From the NCBI GenBank assembly GCA_963773735.1, contig CAVZCK010000023.1:8762-72761 (forward strand): DNA of 64,000 bases, written 5' to 3'. Origin of the DNA: CAVZCK01 sp963773735 (GTDB lineage Bacteria; Pseudomonadota; Alphaproteobacteria; Rhizobiales; Rhodomicrobiaceae). The first letter of the stretch is position 1. Every line of letters starts with the position of its first letter. Position numbers and translations under genes: made by a program. The notes under the pieces are model-generated. The model saw only the letters and a program-made list of their open reading frames with translations. It did no database searches and had not been told where the DNA came from. Shown one piece after another: positions 1 to 9,315 of this stretch.

Positions 1-138
1 CACCGATCTATTCAGCGCCGCCCTTGATATCATGACAAGGGGCTGTTTTGACAGGACGCTGCTGCTGGCTATAGGCGGTGGCTATTGGCCCAAAATGGTC
101 CCCCGCTCGTCGTGGCCCATCACGTGGAGACTGCGGTG

Positions 139-459
139 TTAGCAGACTTGGTGCCTAGTCGTTTCGACGTCGAGGAGGACGATTCCGGTTCGGCCCCACC
201 TAGATTTTTCATAGAACCTGGCAGCTTGCTCATTGCCGATCGCACATGCAAGCCAAGCCGTCTCGACACCGCGTTGAGACAGGCGAGCCTCTGCATCGGC
301 CATCAGGGCGGCAGCAACACCCGTCCCTCTTGCCTGCGTCGCCACATAGCGCTGGTACAGTTACGATGAGGTCGAGCCGTTTCACAAGCAGGCGCTGGCA
401 GGCTAGCCGAGCTGTACAAGCGCCAAGCCACCACGCCGAGGCCGAGACGCTTCTCAATC
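139..459 (-). pseudogene. GNAT N-acetyltransferase remnant
   Basis: The reverse strand encodes the C-terminal half of a GNAT acetyltransferase: an acetyl-CoA binding segment (LYQRYVATQARGTGVAAAL) followed by GNEQAARFYEKSRW, the usual helix before the last strand. In the same frame a TAA lies directly upstream of LYQRY, and the preceding similarity (LDLIVTV) continues in another frame, so the N-terminal part is frameshifted and badly eroded. No start or complete N-terminal domain can be assigned. It sits at the edge of an island with other decayed genes. Seen: the C-terminal GNAT motifs and the disruption. Inferred: non-functional. Confidence 0.6.
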
Positions 460-579
460 GCGCCCGCCGCTGATACGGCTCCGGGATTTCTGCGTCAGCT
501 TGCTGACTAACAAAATTTTTATTGTCTCCGCCGCAATTCTTTCTCTTTTGCCAAGCATTTTTCCTAGCAGTCTGGAGTA

Positions 580-605
580 TAATGCCAGCCTCGATTTAGG
601 CATTA
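580..605. promoter_or_regulatory. Inverted repeat upstream of the TPR remnant
   Basis: TAATGCC is repeated inverted as GGCATTA 12 bases later, 13 bases before the ATG of the decayed TPR gene at 618. It could be an operator or a small hairpin in an AT-richer stretch. The rest of the gap between 460 and 617 shows no coding signal. Confidence 0.25.
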
Positions 606-617
606 TGGGAAAGCAGC

Positions 618-845
618 ATGGCCTGCGCCTCATTCATCCGGCTTGCCGGCGTCCTGTCCATCGCATGGATCGCCACGCAATCGGCGGCGCATGCGCAACG
701 CGCCGATGAGGTGCAGGGGCTCAACAGCCAATTCGTCCAGCTTTGCAAGCGGACCACCACGTTATTGAGCCGCTCCAATAAGCCGTCGCGATCGCAGGCA
801 CGGAAAGCCCAAGACGTTGCTGAGACCGATTTGGAGATGATTTAA
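618..845 (+). pseudogene. Secreted TPR-repeat protein, N-terminal remnant
   Basis: The open frame begins with a convincing signal peptide (hydrophobic core, AAHAQ cleavage site) followed by ADEVQGLNSQFVQLCK, which resembles the start of exported TPR proteins of Rhizobiales (DEVxxLNQQxVxLYxAGKY). After about residue 44 the similarity moves to another frame (QADHHVIEPLQ, then a stop, then AVAIA), matching a TPR helix pair broken by a frameshift and a CAA to TAA change. The frame ends in TAA directly abutting the ATG of the next gene, so the remnant may still supply its upstream translation signals. A genuine 75-residue secreted peptide is possible but less likely. Confidence 0.45.
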
Positions 846-2147
846 ATGCACGGCTCCCACCCGAGAGACAGCACGCTCGCAATAGAAATACCCAGCATGT
901 TTCGCAGGAGGACGATTACCTTCACCACCGATTATGTGACCGACGGCCGGCGGACGATCTACTACAATGATGCCACTAAAATGTCCTATTTCGCAGAGCT
1001 GCATTCGGTAAATTACATCCCCACTGCGCAGTACTATAGCTTCATGGTTGGCTCAGCAGACCAAGAGATCCGCGTCTCTATGGCCACCATGTTCTATATC
1101 GGCAATGCAAAGCGAAACCACATATGGCAAAAACTTGCTGCTATCGCGTCGCAGGCGATCCAGCCCCATATCGTTGAGAAGCTGTTGTGCCGCATTTTCG
1201 TCAACGTTGAAGCTGTGCGTATAGACAATCTCGAACTCACACGAGAGGGATACTCGCGCAGCAAAATATTCGGTGGTCGCAAGTACATTCTTTGGACTGA
1301 AGCTAGGTGCGTGCCGACCTTGGACGCCGGCTATGTCAGTGTCAAAGTTTGGAAAAGTAAAAATGACCGTCCTGACCTGTTTGCCTGGATCCCCATGTCC
1401 ACCCCAAATGCCGTCTTGTTGCCTCAATTGATGGAAGCCTGTGTGAAAACGGCGATGGAGAAAAGTTCTCGCCAGGACGGGGGGCAGAATAATACGCGCA
1501 GAGGCGATGATGATCGATATCACCTGGAGATAAGCTTTTTTGAAGCTATTCGGGGAGCGACCAAATATCTGAACGTTCCGGGGCGACCTGCTCTAGAAAT
1601 TGTTGTCCCTCCAGGCGTCGATAACGGTCACATGCTTCGTGTACAAGGAAGCGGGTGCGTAGGCGACAGGCGCGGAAAGCCAGGCGATAGTTTGATCGAA
1701 ATAACCGTAAAGCCGCATCCATCCTTCACGCGCAAAGGCCTCGACATTTGGTCCGATGTGCAGATCACCAAGCATGATGCTGTTTCGGGGGCAACGATCG
1801 AGGTGCCAACTCTGGACGGTTACGCGAAAGTGCGCGTCCCGGAAGGATCGGTGAGTGGGCAAATTTTGCGCCTGCGAGGCAACGGTGTCATATGCTCTCG
1901 CAGTCGGGCGATCGGCCATCAGCTTATTAGGCTCGCGGTCGGCGAAGATACAGCACAGCCACAGCCTGCAGGCGCACAGAAAAACGACGCTCTTGAGACA
2001 GAATTTAAGAATGTCTTCTTTAACAAAACGAGTGCCGACCGAGAGCGTATAATCTCAAACTGGATGAACGTGAATTCAGTGGATCGCACGGAAGCCATGA
2101 GGTTGGCGATCGAAGACTGGCGAGCAGACAATCGCCGAACCGGATAG
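846..2147 (+). CDS. DnaJ C-terminal-domain protein lacking a J domain
   Basis: 433 residues. Residues about 225-366 match the two beta-sandwich substrate-binding domains of Hsp40 (DnaJ/CbpA): YHLEISFFEAIRGATK, VPPGVDNGHMLRVQGSG, GDSLIEITVKPHPSFTRKG, and the second-domain signature VPEGSVSGQILRLRGNG. There is no J domain (no HPD motif) and no CxxCxGxG zinc finger, so it cannot stimulate DnaK in the normal way. Residues 1-205 are a beta-rich region that may be a PH-like fold, by pattern only. A 60-residue charged tail follows. The ATG directly follows a TAA and has GGAG 9 bases upstream. It is convergent with the ClpB-TIR gene, another chaperone-derived protein, which suggests a functional pair. 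Confidence 0.7.
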   Translation: MHGSHPRDSTLAIEIPSMFRRRTITFTTDYVTDGRRTIYYNDATKMSYFAELHSVNYIPTAQYYSFMVGSADQEIRVSMATMFYIGNAKRNHIWQKLAAIASQAIQPHIVEKLLCRIFVNVEAVRIDNLELTREGYSRSKIFGGRKYILWTEARCVPTLDAGYVSVKVWKSKNDRPDLFAWIPMSTPNAVLLPQLMEACVKTAMEKSSRQDGGQNNTRRGDDDRYHLEISFFEAIRGATKYLNVPGRPALEIVVPPGVDNGHMLRVQGSGCVGDRRGKPGDSLIEITVKPHPSFTRKGLDIWSDVQITKHDAVSGATIEVPTLDGYAKVRVPEGSVSGQILRLRGNGVICSRSRAIGHQLIRLAVGEDTAQPQPAGAQKNDALETEFKNVFFNKTSADRERIISNWMNVNSVDRTEAMRLAIEDWRADNRRTG

Positions 2148-2192
2148 CCGATGTAAAGAAGAGAAGGCCGTCGGCAGAATGGATAGTTACCC

Positions 2193-2209
2193 GGCCTCGA
2201 CCCGAGGCC
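2193..2209. terminator. GC-rich hairpin between convergent genes
   Basis: GGCCTCG-ACC-CGAGGCC forms a perfect 7-bp stem with a 3-base loop in the 198-base gap between the DnaJ-CTD gene and the ClpB-TIR gene. There is no long T-run on either side, so it is a weak bidirectional terminator candidate. Confidence 0.4.
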
Positions 2210-2345
2210 AAATTGAGGCGAATTCGCTCTTCAGCAGATTGATCGTTCACGGAGAGATCTCAGCGTAATCTGACCATCACTGCTCGGTAGTTAGCTCGCC
2301 CGTAGCGACGTCGAAAGCATGGTTCGGCCCCGGGGAGGCGCTCTC

Positions 2346-4481
2346 TTATGTATTCGTTAGTATTTTGATCAAAATCTCAGTATCACTACTGAACGCTTCA
2401 TGACGAATTTCTAATCCTTGACGGCGAGAAAGGTTCTGAAGATCTTGCGGCAATTGATCCGGCCGCGGAATCTCAGCGCCTTCAATAAGAACGGGTATTA
2501 CACGGATGTTCCGATGCAGCGCTGCGCGAATCTCCAGACGCACGAAATCATTTGGATCGTCTATCCGGCGGTTTCCCTTCGAGTCGCGAATATCTAGCCA
2601 TTTTCGGCCCAATCACCGCGAGCAGCACTTCGCATTTTCTGACTTGATCATCTAATTCTTTTACAAAATCACTTCCTGGTTGAATTGAGGATACATCCAT
2701 AAAAATCAGATCTCGTCCAAATTCACGCTCAAGCCGATCATGCAGACGACCTGCGGCACCGGCACTGTCTTTTTGGCGATAGCTTATAAATATTTTTACC
2801 GTGGAAACAGACAACTTTCCGTTCGTCTTTGACTTTTCTGCGAGGATTTCCTCAACTGGTATACCTATCCAGCGCGAAACGACAGCAGCTATTTGATCTG
2901 GTGTCACCGCCTCTTGCAATATTACGCCATCATCGGCCGATTTAATAGCTCGCAGATTTCTCTCAAGTTCTGGAATAACAGAATAGACAAGTTCTCCGGC
3001 ACGAGAAAGGTCTCCTCTTCGCTGCGCCATCTCCAGCTCGATACGTCTTTTATCAAGCTCCTCCTTGAGCTTTTGTATTTTAGCGTGTTTTTCTCGCCAG
3101 CTGGATTCCATTAAGTACAATTTGTCATCGAGCTGGGTAATTTCCTGTCTCAGATGGTTTAATCGATCTTTCGATGCGGAATCATTTTCTCTCTTAAGCG
3201 CCTCCCGCTCAATTTTCAGGCGGAGCACGCGACGATCAAGTCGTCCATCTCTTCTGGCCTAGACCCAATTCGCATACTCAAGCGGGCTGCTGCCTCGTCG
3301 ACTAGATCGATCGCTTTGGAGGGTAAGAAACGGTGCGAAAGATAGCGGGCCTCCTGCGAAAATCGTATCGCCGCGACAAGGGCACTATCGGTGATGCGCA
3401 CCCCATGATGCAGCTCGTATCGTTCCTTCACCCGCCGCAAGATCGCAATTGTGTCGTCAGCCGTCGCCTCCGACACAAAAACCGGTTGAAATTGTCCCAC
3501 TATTCCTTGAGATAAAAGTTTCTTGTATCCATCAGGTGTTGTCGACGAAATTATTTGCATATCACCGTAGGTAAGCGCCGATTTTATAATTGTTAAAGTG
3601 TCAGATGTGCCTTCGTTACCACAGACTACGTCATGAAGATTGTCAATCATAAGTATAAACTGGTTCTTTTCTGCAGATATTTGTTTAAAAATCGCACCTA
3701 ACCTTTCGTCAGATTCTCCTCGATATTTTGTGCCAGTAACCAGCGCCCCCATATCCAGCACAAGAAGGCGCTTCTCTTCCAGGATCCCCGGTACATCGCG
3801 ATCGACAATACGCTGTGCTAAGCCGTGAACAATAGCCGTCTTTCCAACCCCCGCCTCACCGATGAGGATGGGATTGTTGTTGACCCGGCGTGACAAAACT
3901 TCCATCGCGCGGCGAATTTCCTGATCACGGCCGATGATGGGATCAAGCTTGCCTTTGGAGGCCTCTTCCGTGAGATCGCGCGCATAGCGTTTCAGCGCGT
4001 CGTAAGCGTGTTGGTCAGAAGCGCTATCCGCGGTGCGCCCCTTGCGGATCTCGCTCATCGCGGCATTCAGCCCCACGGGCGTGACACCGGATTCGGCCAG
4101 AATGCGGGACGTCTCGGCTTCTTTTTCCATCGCGAGGGCCAGAAGCAGCCGTTCGACGGTGACGTAGCCATCACCGGCCTTCTCGACAATTTTTTCGGCC
4201 TGGTCGAAAACCTTAGCGAGTGCCGATGCTATATAGATTTGCCCGGTGCCGCTGCCAGATACTTTCGGCAGCCGATGAAGCATTTGCTCGGTGCGTGAAA
4301 GCACCGCTTCCGGCTGGCCACCGGCCCGGGAGATCAGGCCCGCCGTGAGTCCTTCGGGATCGTCCAGCAGTATTTTCAAAAGATGTTCGGGCGTAACTTG
4401 CTGATGGCCCTCGCGAATGCACCAGCTCTGCGCCGACAGTACGAAGTCTCGCGACCTGTCAGTAAATTTCTCGAAATTCAT
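2346..4481 (-). CDS. ClpB-like N/D1/coiled-coil protein fused to a TIR domain (two frameshifts)
   Basis: About 712 residues once two single-base indels are bridged. Order: Clp_N repeats (1-145), a D1 AAA+ module (165-400), the ClpB middle coiled coil (416-525), the linker VTPDQIAAVVSRWIGIPVEEI that normally leads into D2, then a TIR domain (from about 562: VKIFISYRQKDSAG, IFMDVSSIQPGSDF, DDPNDFVRLEI with the probable catalytic Glu) instead of D2. Walker A is intact (GEAGVGKTA). Walker B reads ILMIDN instead of IDE, and the arginine-finger pair RR before FQPVFVSE is GQ, so ATP hydrolysis is probably lost. ATG 4481 is preferred over TTG 4499. Frameshifts lie near 3237 (GG to G) and 2605 (AAA to AAAA); either both are sequence errors or the gene is dead. 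A TIR NADase sensor role is inferred. Confidence 0.75.
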
Positions 4482-4528
4482 CGTATTTCTTGTTGCCAAA
4501 GCACATTTATTGGTAAATTTGTTCCACT

Positions 4529-4888
4529 TTAAAGCATATCATAATCCAGCGCCTCCCAGAACGTCCAGATCGTGTTGGCGTCGGGAACCGGATCGGCCAG
4601 GCCTTGCCCCAGAATGCGCATGAACGAAAGCCGGCCCTTGATCAGATATTCCGTGCGCTCGTCCGACAGCGAATGGTTCGTCTGCAGGATCAAGACCTTG
4701 AACACCAGCACGTGATCGCAGGGCGGGCAGCCGCCCTCGGAGCGATTGGCGCGTGGCACAGCGCGCTCAAGGTTGGGCCGGAAATGCTCGAAATCCGCCA
4801 GCCTGGCAAGCTCCTCCAGCGCATCGCCCTTCGCCGACAACGCCGCCAAACGCCACTCGACGTCGAAAAATTCCGGCTACCACACCAT
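4529..4888 (-). pseudogene. IS5-family transposase, N-terminal remnant
   Basis: The frame reads MVW, a TAG stop, then PEFFDVEWRLAALSAKGD and RTEYLIKGRLSFMRILGQGL, ending PDANTIWTFWEALDYDML. This is the N-terminal quarter of IS5-type DDE transposases, where the position of the TAG is normally Gln (CAG to TAG). The first catalytic Asp (PDANTIW) is present; the rest of the enzyme is missing. The fragment lies 48 bases upstream of the ClpB-TIR start, so its insertion may have replaced that gene's original promoter. Confidence 0.75.
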
Positions 4889-5180
4889 CCTTGCCCCCAG
4901 TCAACCTTTCCAGTGCGGATTAAATCATAGCCCAGCGAAAATGCCGAGGTTTTTGGAGGCGCCCAACAGGTTGCAACTTGGCTGACCGATAGTCTGTCTA
5001 CAACTAAATGGTGCTTGGTGAGCCAAGCGTACCGCGTCCGGAGTGAGGCGAAACTCTCCCGCGTACGTCTAGCCCGCCGACGGCGATAAATGAATGTCAT
5101 GCGGTCGTCAGCGGTCGGAGTTGGCTAGGCGTATCGGACTTGTTGCCGGGATCGAGCAATATCCGAAAGACAGAATGCGG

Positions 5181-5297
5181 CTATGCCGCCACAACGACAT
5201 CCGTCACAGCACAATCGTTTCCCTTAAACAACAGAGCGGCATTCAGACCTTTGGCGAGTGCGTAAGACGCACGGAATTGATCGGCGTCCAAGACGAT
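5181..5297 (-). pseudogene. VapC-type PIN-domain toxin, C-terminal remnant
   Basis: The reverse strand encodes about 38 residues, DADQFRASYALAKGLNAALL followed by FKGNDCAVTDVVVAA and a stop, matching the end of VapC ribonucleases (GDCFSYALAKxxxxPLLFKGxDFxxTD). The acidic GDCF motif is eroded, and nothing recognisable of the N-terminal half or of a VapB antitoxin is seen upstream. The flanking stretches 4889-5180 and 5298-5608 otherwise hold no gene I can support. It is part of the decayed zone between the IS5 remnant and the FAD oxidoreductase. Confidence 0.5.
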
Positions 5298-5608
5298 AGC
5301 GGGAACATGGCGGATATTGCAAAATCAGTCCGCGATCCCTGCGATCCGCTCCATAAGCCGAATAATAGCCGAGCGAAGCAGGCCCGACAACGCGGCTCGG
5401 CACTTCGAAAAATCTACACCGGATCCGCCCCCCCCGCACTGTCCGGCCCTGGGGCGCACTCCATGTGTCTGTCACCATTTCGTCATGCAATCCTTGAGAC
5501 CGGTCAACGATGGCCGCAATTAATGCGTACGAACTCGTCTTTCGGCTGCACGCGCGGTTTCGGGACGCCGAGCGGCCCTGTAAAATTGGGAGAAGGGAGA
5601 GCGGCATC

Positions 5609-7150
5609 ATGACCGAAGAAGCGAACTGGGGCGCGATTGTCATAGGATCTGGCATGGGTGGACTTGCCTGCGCCGCCGCGCTGGCAAAGACAGGACACAA
5701 GGTTCTTGTGGTGGAGCAGCATCATGCGGCGGGCGGTCTCACCCAGACATTTACGCGCGACGGGTTTCGCTGGGATGTAGGCGTTCACTACCTTGGCGAA
5801 CTTGGTCCGGAAGGCGAATTGCGTGAGCTGATCAGTTGGCTTACTGACGGCGCGATCGAATTCGCCTCGCTTGGCGCAGTCTATGACATCGCGCATTTCC
5901 CCGGCGGTTTCGAGGTGCAGTTTCCTCGCACCGCGTCTGCACTCAAAGGCGAACTGAAGAACAAGTTTCCGGGATCGTCCGGCGATATCGACGCGTTCTT
6001 CGTCGCCATGGCCGAGGCGGACTGCGCTGGGCGCGCGCTCTTCGCCGAGCGCGCCATGCCGGGCCTGCTCGCGAAGATTTATGGCTTGTGGTACGGCGAC
6101 GAAATCCGCAAGTGGTGGGGTCGCTCCAGCGCCGAGGTTCTGGAGGAACGGATCGACGATCCGAAATTGCGTGCGGTGCTATTGGCACAAAAGGACAATT
6201 ATGGCGGGGTTCCGGCGCGGGACATGAGTTTCGGGCTGCAAGCCATGGTCATGCGTCATTATTTCGGCGGCGCCTATTATCCTGTCGGCGGCGCCGGGGC
6301 TTTCGCGAAGGCGCTCCTGCCTGTGATCGAAAAGGCCGGCGGCGCAATCAAACTGGGGGCCAAGGTCAGCCATTTGCTGATTGAGGAAGGCGCTACCAGT
6401 GGCGTGCAACTCGAAGACGGCACGACGCTGCGCGCTGATGCCGTGTTCTCCGATATTGGGGCGCGCAACAGCGTGGGGCTGCTTCCGGCCGAAATGCGGA
6501 ACAGCGAATGGGCCAGGGAAATCCTGTCCTTCGCACCATCGGTCTGCCATGTGGCGCTCTATCTGGACGAGGGCGACATTCAGGCCGGCGGCGCCACAAC
6601 GGCCAATCACTGGTTCCACGAGACCTGGAATATCAATGATGCTGTCTGGAATCCGGCTAGCCAACCAATGGCCCCGGCCGTGTTCATTTCCTTCCCGTCG
6701 CTGAAGGACCCGAGACACGAACCCGGTGAAAAACGACGCCACACGGCCGAGATCGTGGCGATGGCCGACTGGGATGCTTTCGCTCCATGGCAGGATACGA
6801 CACTCGGGCATCGGCCGGAGGATTATGCTGCATTCAAGGCCAATATCCAGCGCCGGCTGACGGAGCAGTTTGCGGGCTATTTCCCGGGGCTGGCGCCGCT
6901 CGTGGTCACCTGCGAAACATCGACACCGCTCACCAACGCCGCCTTCATCGGCTCCGAACACGGCGCAATCTACGGGATCGAGGTCAGCCCCCGGCGCTTC
7001 CTTTCGGAGTGTCTCAGGGCGAAGACGCCGGTGCCGGGCTTGATCCTCACCGGCCAGGATGTCGCTACGCCTGGCGTGACTGGCGCGATGATCGGCGGCG
7101 TTCTTTCGGCATCCACCTATGAGGCCAAGGTCCGATCGCATTTGCTATGA
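5609..7150 (+). CDS. FAD-dependent phytoene-desaturase/retinol-saturase-like oxidoreductase
   Basis: 513 residues from ATG 5609, which follows AGAAGGGAGAG; the upstream frame is not conserved-looking. The N-terminal dinucleotide fold is clear (IVIGSGMGGLACAAALAKTG, then VVEQHHAAGGLTQTF). The C-terminal FAD segment is GLILTGQDVATPGVTGAMIGG. This pattern belongs to the CrtI/CrtISO/RetSat superfamily, which saturates, desaturates or isomerises polyenes or other lipids. The substrate cannot be told from sequence. No carotenoid or hopanoid genes are nearby, and it stands alone between decayed genes. Codon use looks like the intact part of the window. Confidence 0.75.
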   Translation: MTEEANWGAIVIGSGMGGLACAAALAKTGHKVLVVEQHHAAGGLTQTFTRDGFRWDVGVHYLGELGPEGELRELISWLTDGAIEFASLGAVYDIAHFPGGFEVQFPRTASALKGELKNKFPGSSGDIDAFFVAMAEADCAGRALFAERAMPGLLAKIYGLWYGDEIRKWWGRSSAEVLEERIDDPKLRAVLLAQKDNYGGVPARDMSFGLQAMVMRHYFGGAYYPVGGAGAFAKALLPVIEKAGGAIKLGAKVSHLLIEEGATSGVQLEDGTTLRADAVFSDIGARNSVGLLPAEMRNSEWAREILSFAPSVCHVALYLDEGDIQAGGATTANHWFHETWNINDAVWNPASQPMAPAVFISFPSLKDPRHEPGEKRRHTAEIVAMADWDAFAPWQDTTLGHRPEDYAAFKANIQRRLTEQFAGYFPGLAPLVVTCETSTPLTNAAFIGSEHGAIYGIEVSPRRFLSECLRAKTPVPGLILTGQDVATPGVTGAMIGGVLSASTYEAKVRSHLL

Positions 7151-7193
7151 CCGGGAGAGCGTCACTCATCTCGAACGGCGCACACACGGGCCA

Positions 7194-7367
7194 TCAATCA
7201 TCTATCGGGCAGACATCAACGGCTTGGGGCAGCATGAGCACCGGCGACGGGTCGAGCTGTCCATTCGCCAGCAAGGCAGCAAGCACGGCAGTTGCCGATC
7301 CCGGATAGATGAAATTGCCCACCACTGCGAATAGGCATAGAGGTTCGACGCCGATCGGCGCGCTAAG
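7194..7367 (-). pseudogene. Possible zinc-type alcohol dehydrogenase C-terminal fragment
   Basis: An open reverse stretch of about 57 codons without a start encodes VEPLCLFAVVGNFIYPGSAT, then AVLAALLANGQLDPSPV and a TGA stop. The pattern GNFxYP(x)nALLxxGxLD resembles the last helix/strand unit of medium-chain zinc alcohol dehydrogenases. Everything upstream is missing. The assignment is by motif shape only and may be wrong. Confidence 0.3.
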
Positions 7368-7412
7368 TCATTGTTATGCTGCGTGTTGGCGGGGTCACAC
7401 TGCGGATCCGAT

Positions 7413-7622
7413 TTACACGCCTTCTTTGGCGATAGCGTCGATGTTGGGCGTCTTGTAGCCTATTACGCCCTGATTGTAGGCGCTGATGTTGAAGCCGCCG
7501 ATATCATCGCCCCAGATGATCAGGATATTCGGCTTTGTTTGCGCTTGCGCCTAAATGGGCACGACGCCCAGCGAAGCAGCCACTAAACTTAACCCCGCTA
7601 ACATCGTCCATTTGAGCTTCAT
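7413..7622 (-). pseudogene. Arylsulfatase N-terminal remnant
   Basis: ATG 7622 has GGAGAGG upstream and starts MKLKWTMLAGLSLVAASLGV, a signal peptide, interrupted by a TAG at 7551-7553. The frame then continues AQAQTKPNILIIWGDDIGGF and YKTPNIDAIAKEG, the metal-binding start of sulfatases (PNIxxIxxDD). It stops at a TAA after about 68 codons, before the CxPSR/CxAGR sulfatase motif that forms the formylglycine. It is therefore truncated and also carries an amber codon inside the signal peptide. Confidence 0.75.
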
Positions 7623-8382
7623 GATGTAGCCTCTCCGCCCTTCGTTTTTCAAACGCCGTTCCCACGACAGTTAATAAGCATCCCCCCAGACGTCGTTGAC
7701 TTGAATCAAAACATAGCAACTGCAGGCTAAAGTAATTATTGCGGCAGGGCTGACAGGCATCCGGGGCGAAGTAGAGGTCCTTGGAGAGGACCGTCTTTCG
7801 TAACTCATTGCTTTGAAATACGTTTTCCCTGAAAATTGAATGTTCGAGCGGCGAATGGAGCGCATGGGTAGCAGCGGATGCTCCTGGCGGATAAGACTGC
7901 AATAAGTTGAGTGAGAGGCATCGACTTGAAGTCGGGAATTTGCGTTCATTGGACAAGGGCAATGATGGTCGATCTGGGTCCCCTGTGGCCCGAGGGCATC
8001 CACCCCAGACCGTCGGCTTACGGATCATTGCGGTCACCACCGCACTGCCGTCCATGCAGCCTCTTAATCCAACCGGCCTTCGGCGGTTGCGGGATCAAAC
8101 GGCCGAGAACGGCGAATTGCTGACATAGGTGCGTGTTGCCACTTCGGCATTTGGCCAACTGCTGGCGTCGAAGGCAGCTCGCCCCTTAAGGAACTTGACG
8201 GTCAGCGCGACGGGTGACCCAGCTTGAGCGGGTATTGGCGCGACAATATGGCCACGCTGGCGGTGATGATGGTCGACCGCCGGTCCCAGCCCGGATCTTC
8301 CGCCACTACGGCTGATGCCAGGTGGGCAATACAGGCCGTGCCTATGCAATGAGGCGTCCTCTGGACAGATGGACGATGAAAC
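7623..8382. other. Intergenic region with no supported gene
   Basis: 760 bases between the sulfatase remnant and the outer-membrane protein gene. Short open frames exist on both strands, but none shows a family motif, a plausible ribosome binding site and codon bias together. A reverse frame around 8095-8250 (KFLKGRAAFDASSWPNAE) has a coding flavour and may be another eroded gene that I cannot name. Confidence 0.5.
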
Positions 8383-9315
8383 CTACCAGCGGAAGTTCAC
8401 GCCGAGAACAGGGCCATGCTGGATCAGATCGATGCCACGCGTTCCGTTCGACGTATCTTCGCTGTAATCCACGGAGAGGGCTCGGTAGCCGATAACACCA
8501 CTCCAGCCCTCGCCCAATTCAAAGGCATAACCCCCAAAAAGCTGCCACGAGAAATCGCTGCCGACGCCGAAACCGCCGATGTCGCCACGAAGCTGCAGCT
8601 CGCGTCCAGGCGAGAACTGATGCCGCACACGCAGACCTATGACCGGATCGACCCACCCCATCGTTCCCGACTTGGCTACCACACGGCTTCCGCTCACTTC
8701 GAAGCCCGGCGGCAGCGCTCCTATCACGCCGGTAATGCCGATTGAGGCGCCGACAGACTCGCGCCAGTACCGCGCCGCAACGAGGAAGTCAATCGCGGTG
8801 AACTGGTCGGGACCCGCAAAGCTGTCCTTTACCGAGCCGGGATAGCCGGAGTATCTGGCCATCTCGTAAGACACACCGGATTTAATGATGAGCTGCTTGT
8901 AGTCGAGTTCCCCGTCGGCAGAGATATTCAGCCCACCAAGAGGGCCGCTCCGCGATCGCTCGCCGCTAAAGTTCAGATGGCCCCAGACAAGGTCACTGTA
9001 TAGTGCGAGCCGGCCGCGACGCGCCTCAAGATATCCCATCAAGGCAGCGATGGAATCGCTCTCTTCGACAATGTCGAGGAAAGATGCGTCCACATCCAGC
9101 GTTTGCCCCCGGACGGTCGTCTCCCCAATAACACTTGTCGCCCAGGCATAAGGCGTAAAACGAAACTCCCATTGGTTCGGAGCAGGAGTAACAATGGGGA
9201 GGCTGGCATCCGGCCCAAGATCCGCTGCTTGAACATACGCTGGAAGACCGATCAGTCCAATGAGCAAAAGCCCAAATAATACAAAGATATCTCGTGACCT
9301 AACGTTATTGGACAT
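8383..9315 (-). CDS. Predicted outer-membrane beta-barrel protein
   Basis: About 310 residues from ATG 9315 (MSNNVRSRDIFVLFGLL). It has a signal peptide ending VQAADLGPDAS. The mature part is made of alternating hydrophobic/polar strands with turns rich in Gly, Asp and Ser, and it ends in an aromatic residue (GVNFRW), as Bam-inserted barrels do. Segments such as WEFRFTPYAWATSVIG and ALMGYLEARRGRLALYSDLVWG recur in uncharacterised proteobacterial outer-membrane proteins. An upstream in-frame ATG at 9348 is possible. It is transcribed in the same direction as the sigma-factor gene but 284 bases away, so it probably has its own promoter. Confidence 0.65.
   Translation of the reverse strand: MSNNVRSRDIFVLFGLLLIGLIGLPAYVQAADLGPDASLPIVTPAPNQWEFRFTPYAWATSVIGETTVRGQTLDVDASFLDIVEESDSIAALMGYLEARRGRLALYSDLVWGHLNFSGERSRSGPLGGLNISADGELDYKQLIIKSGVSYEMARYSGYPGSVKDSFAGPDQFTAIDFLVAARYWRESVGASIGITGVIGALPPGFEVSGSRVVAKSGTMGWVDPVIGLRVRHQFSPGRELQLRGDIGGFGVGSDFSWQLFGGYAFELGEGWSGVIGYRALSVDYSEDTSNGTRGIDLIQHGPVLGVNFRW

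Noticed and set aside
2600..2612. A programmed frameshift inside the TIR domain
   Set aside because: AAAATGG is not a known slippery heptamer and many similar +1 changes occur across the window, so error or decay is simpler.
5094..5612. A 172-codon open frame upstream of the FAD oxidoreductase
   Set aside because: No motif, poor codon pattern and it overlaps the VapC remnant on the other strand; ATG 5609 has its own ribosome site.
6179..7141. A 320-codon open frame antisense to the FAD oxidoreductase
   Set aside because: It is a shadow of the GC-rich real gene: Arg/His-rich, no family motif, no ribosome site.
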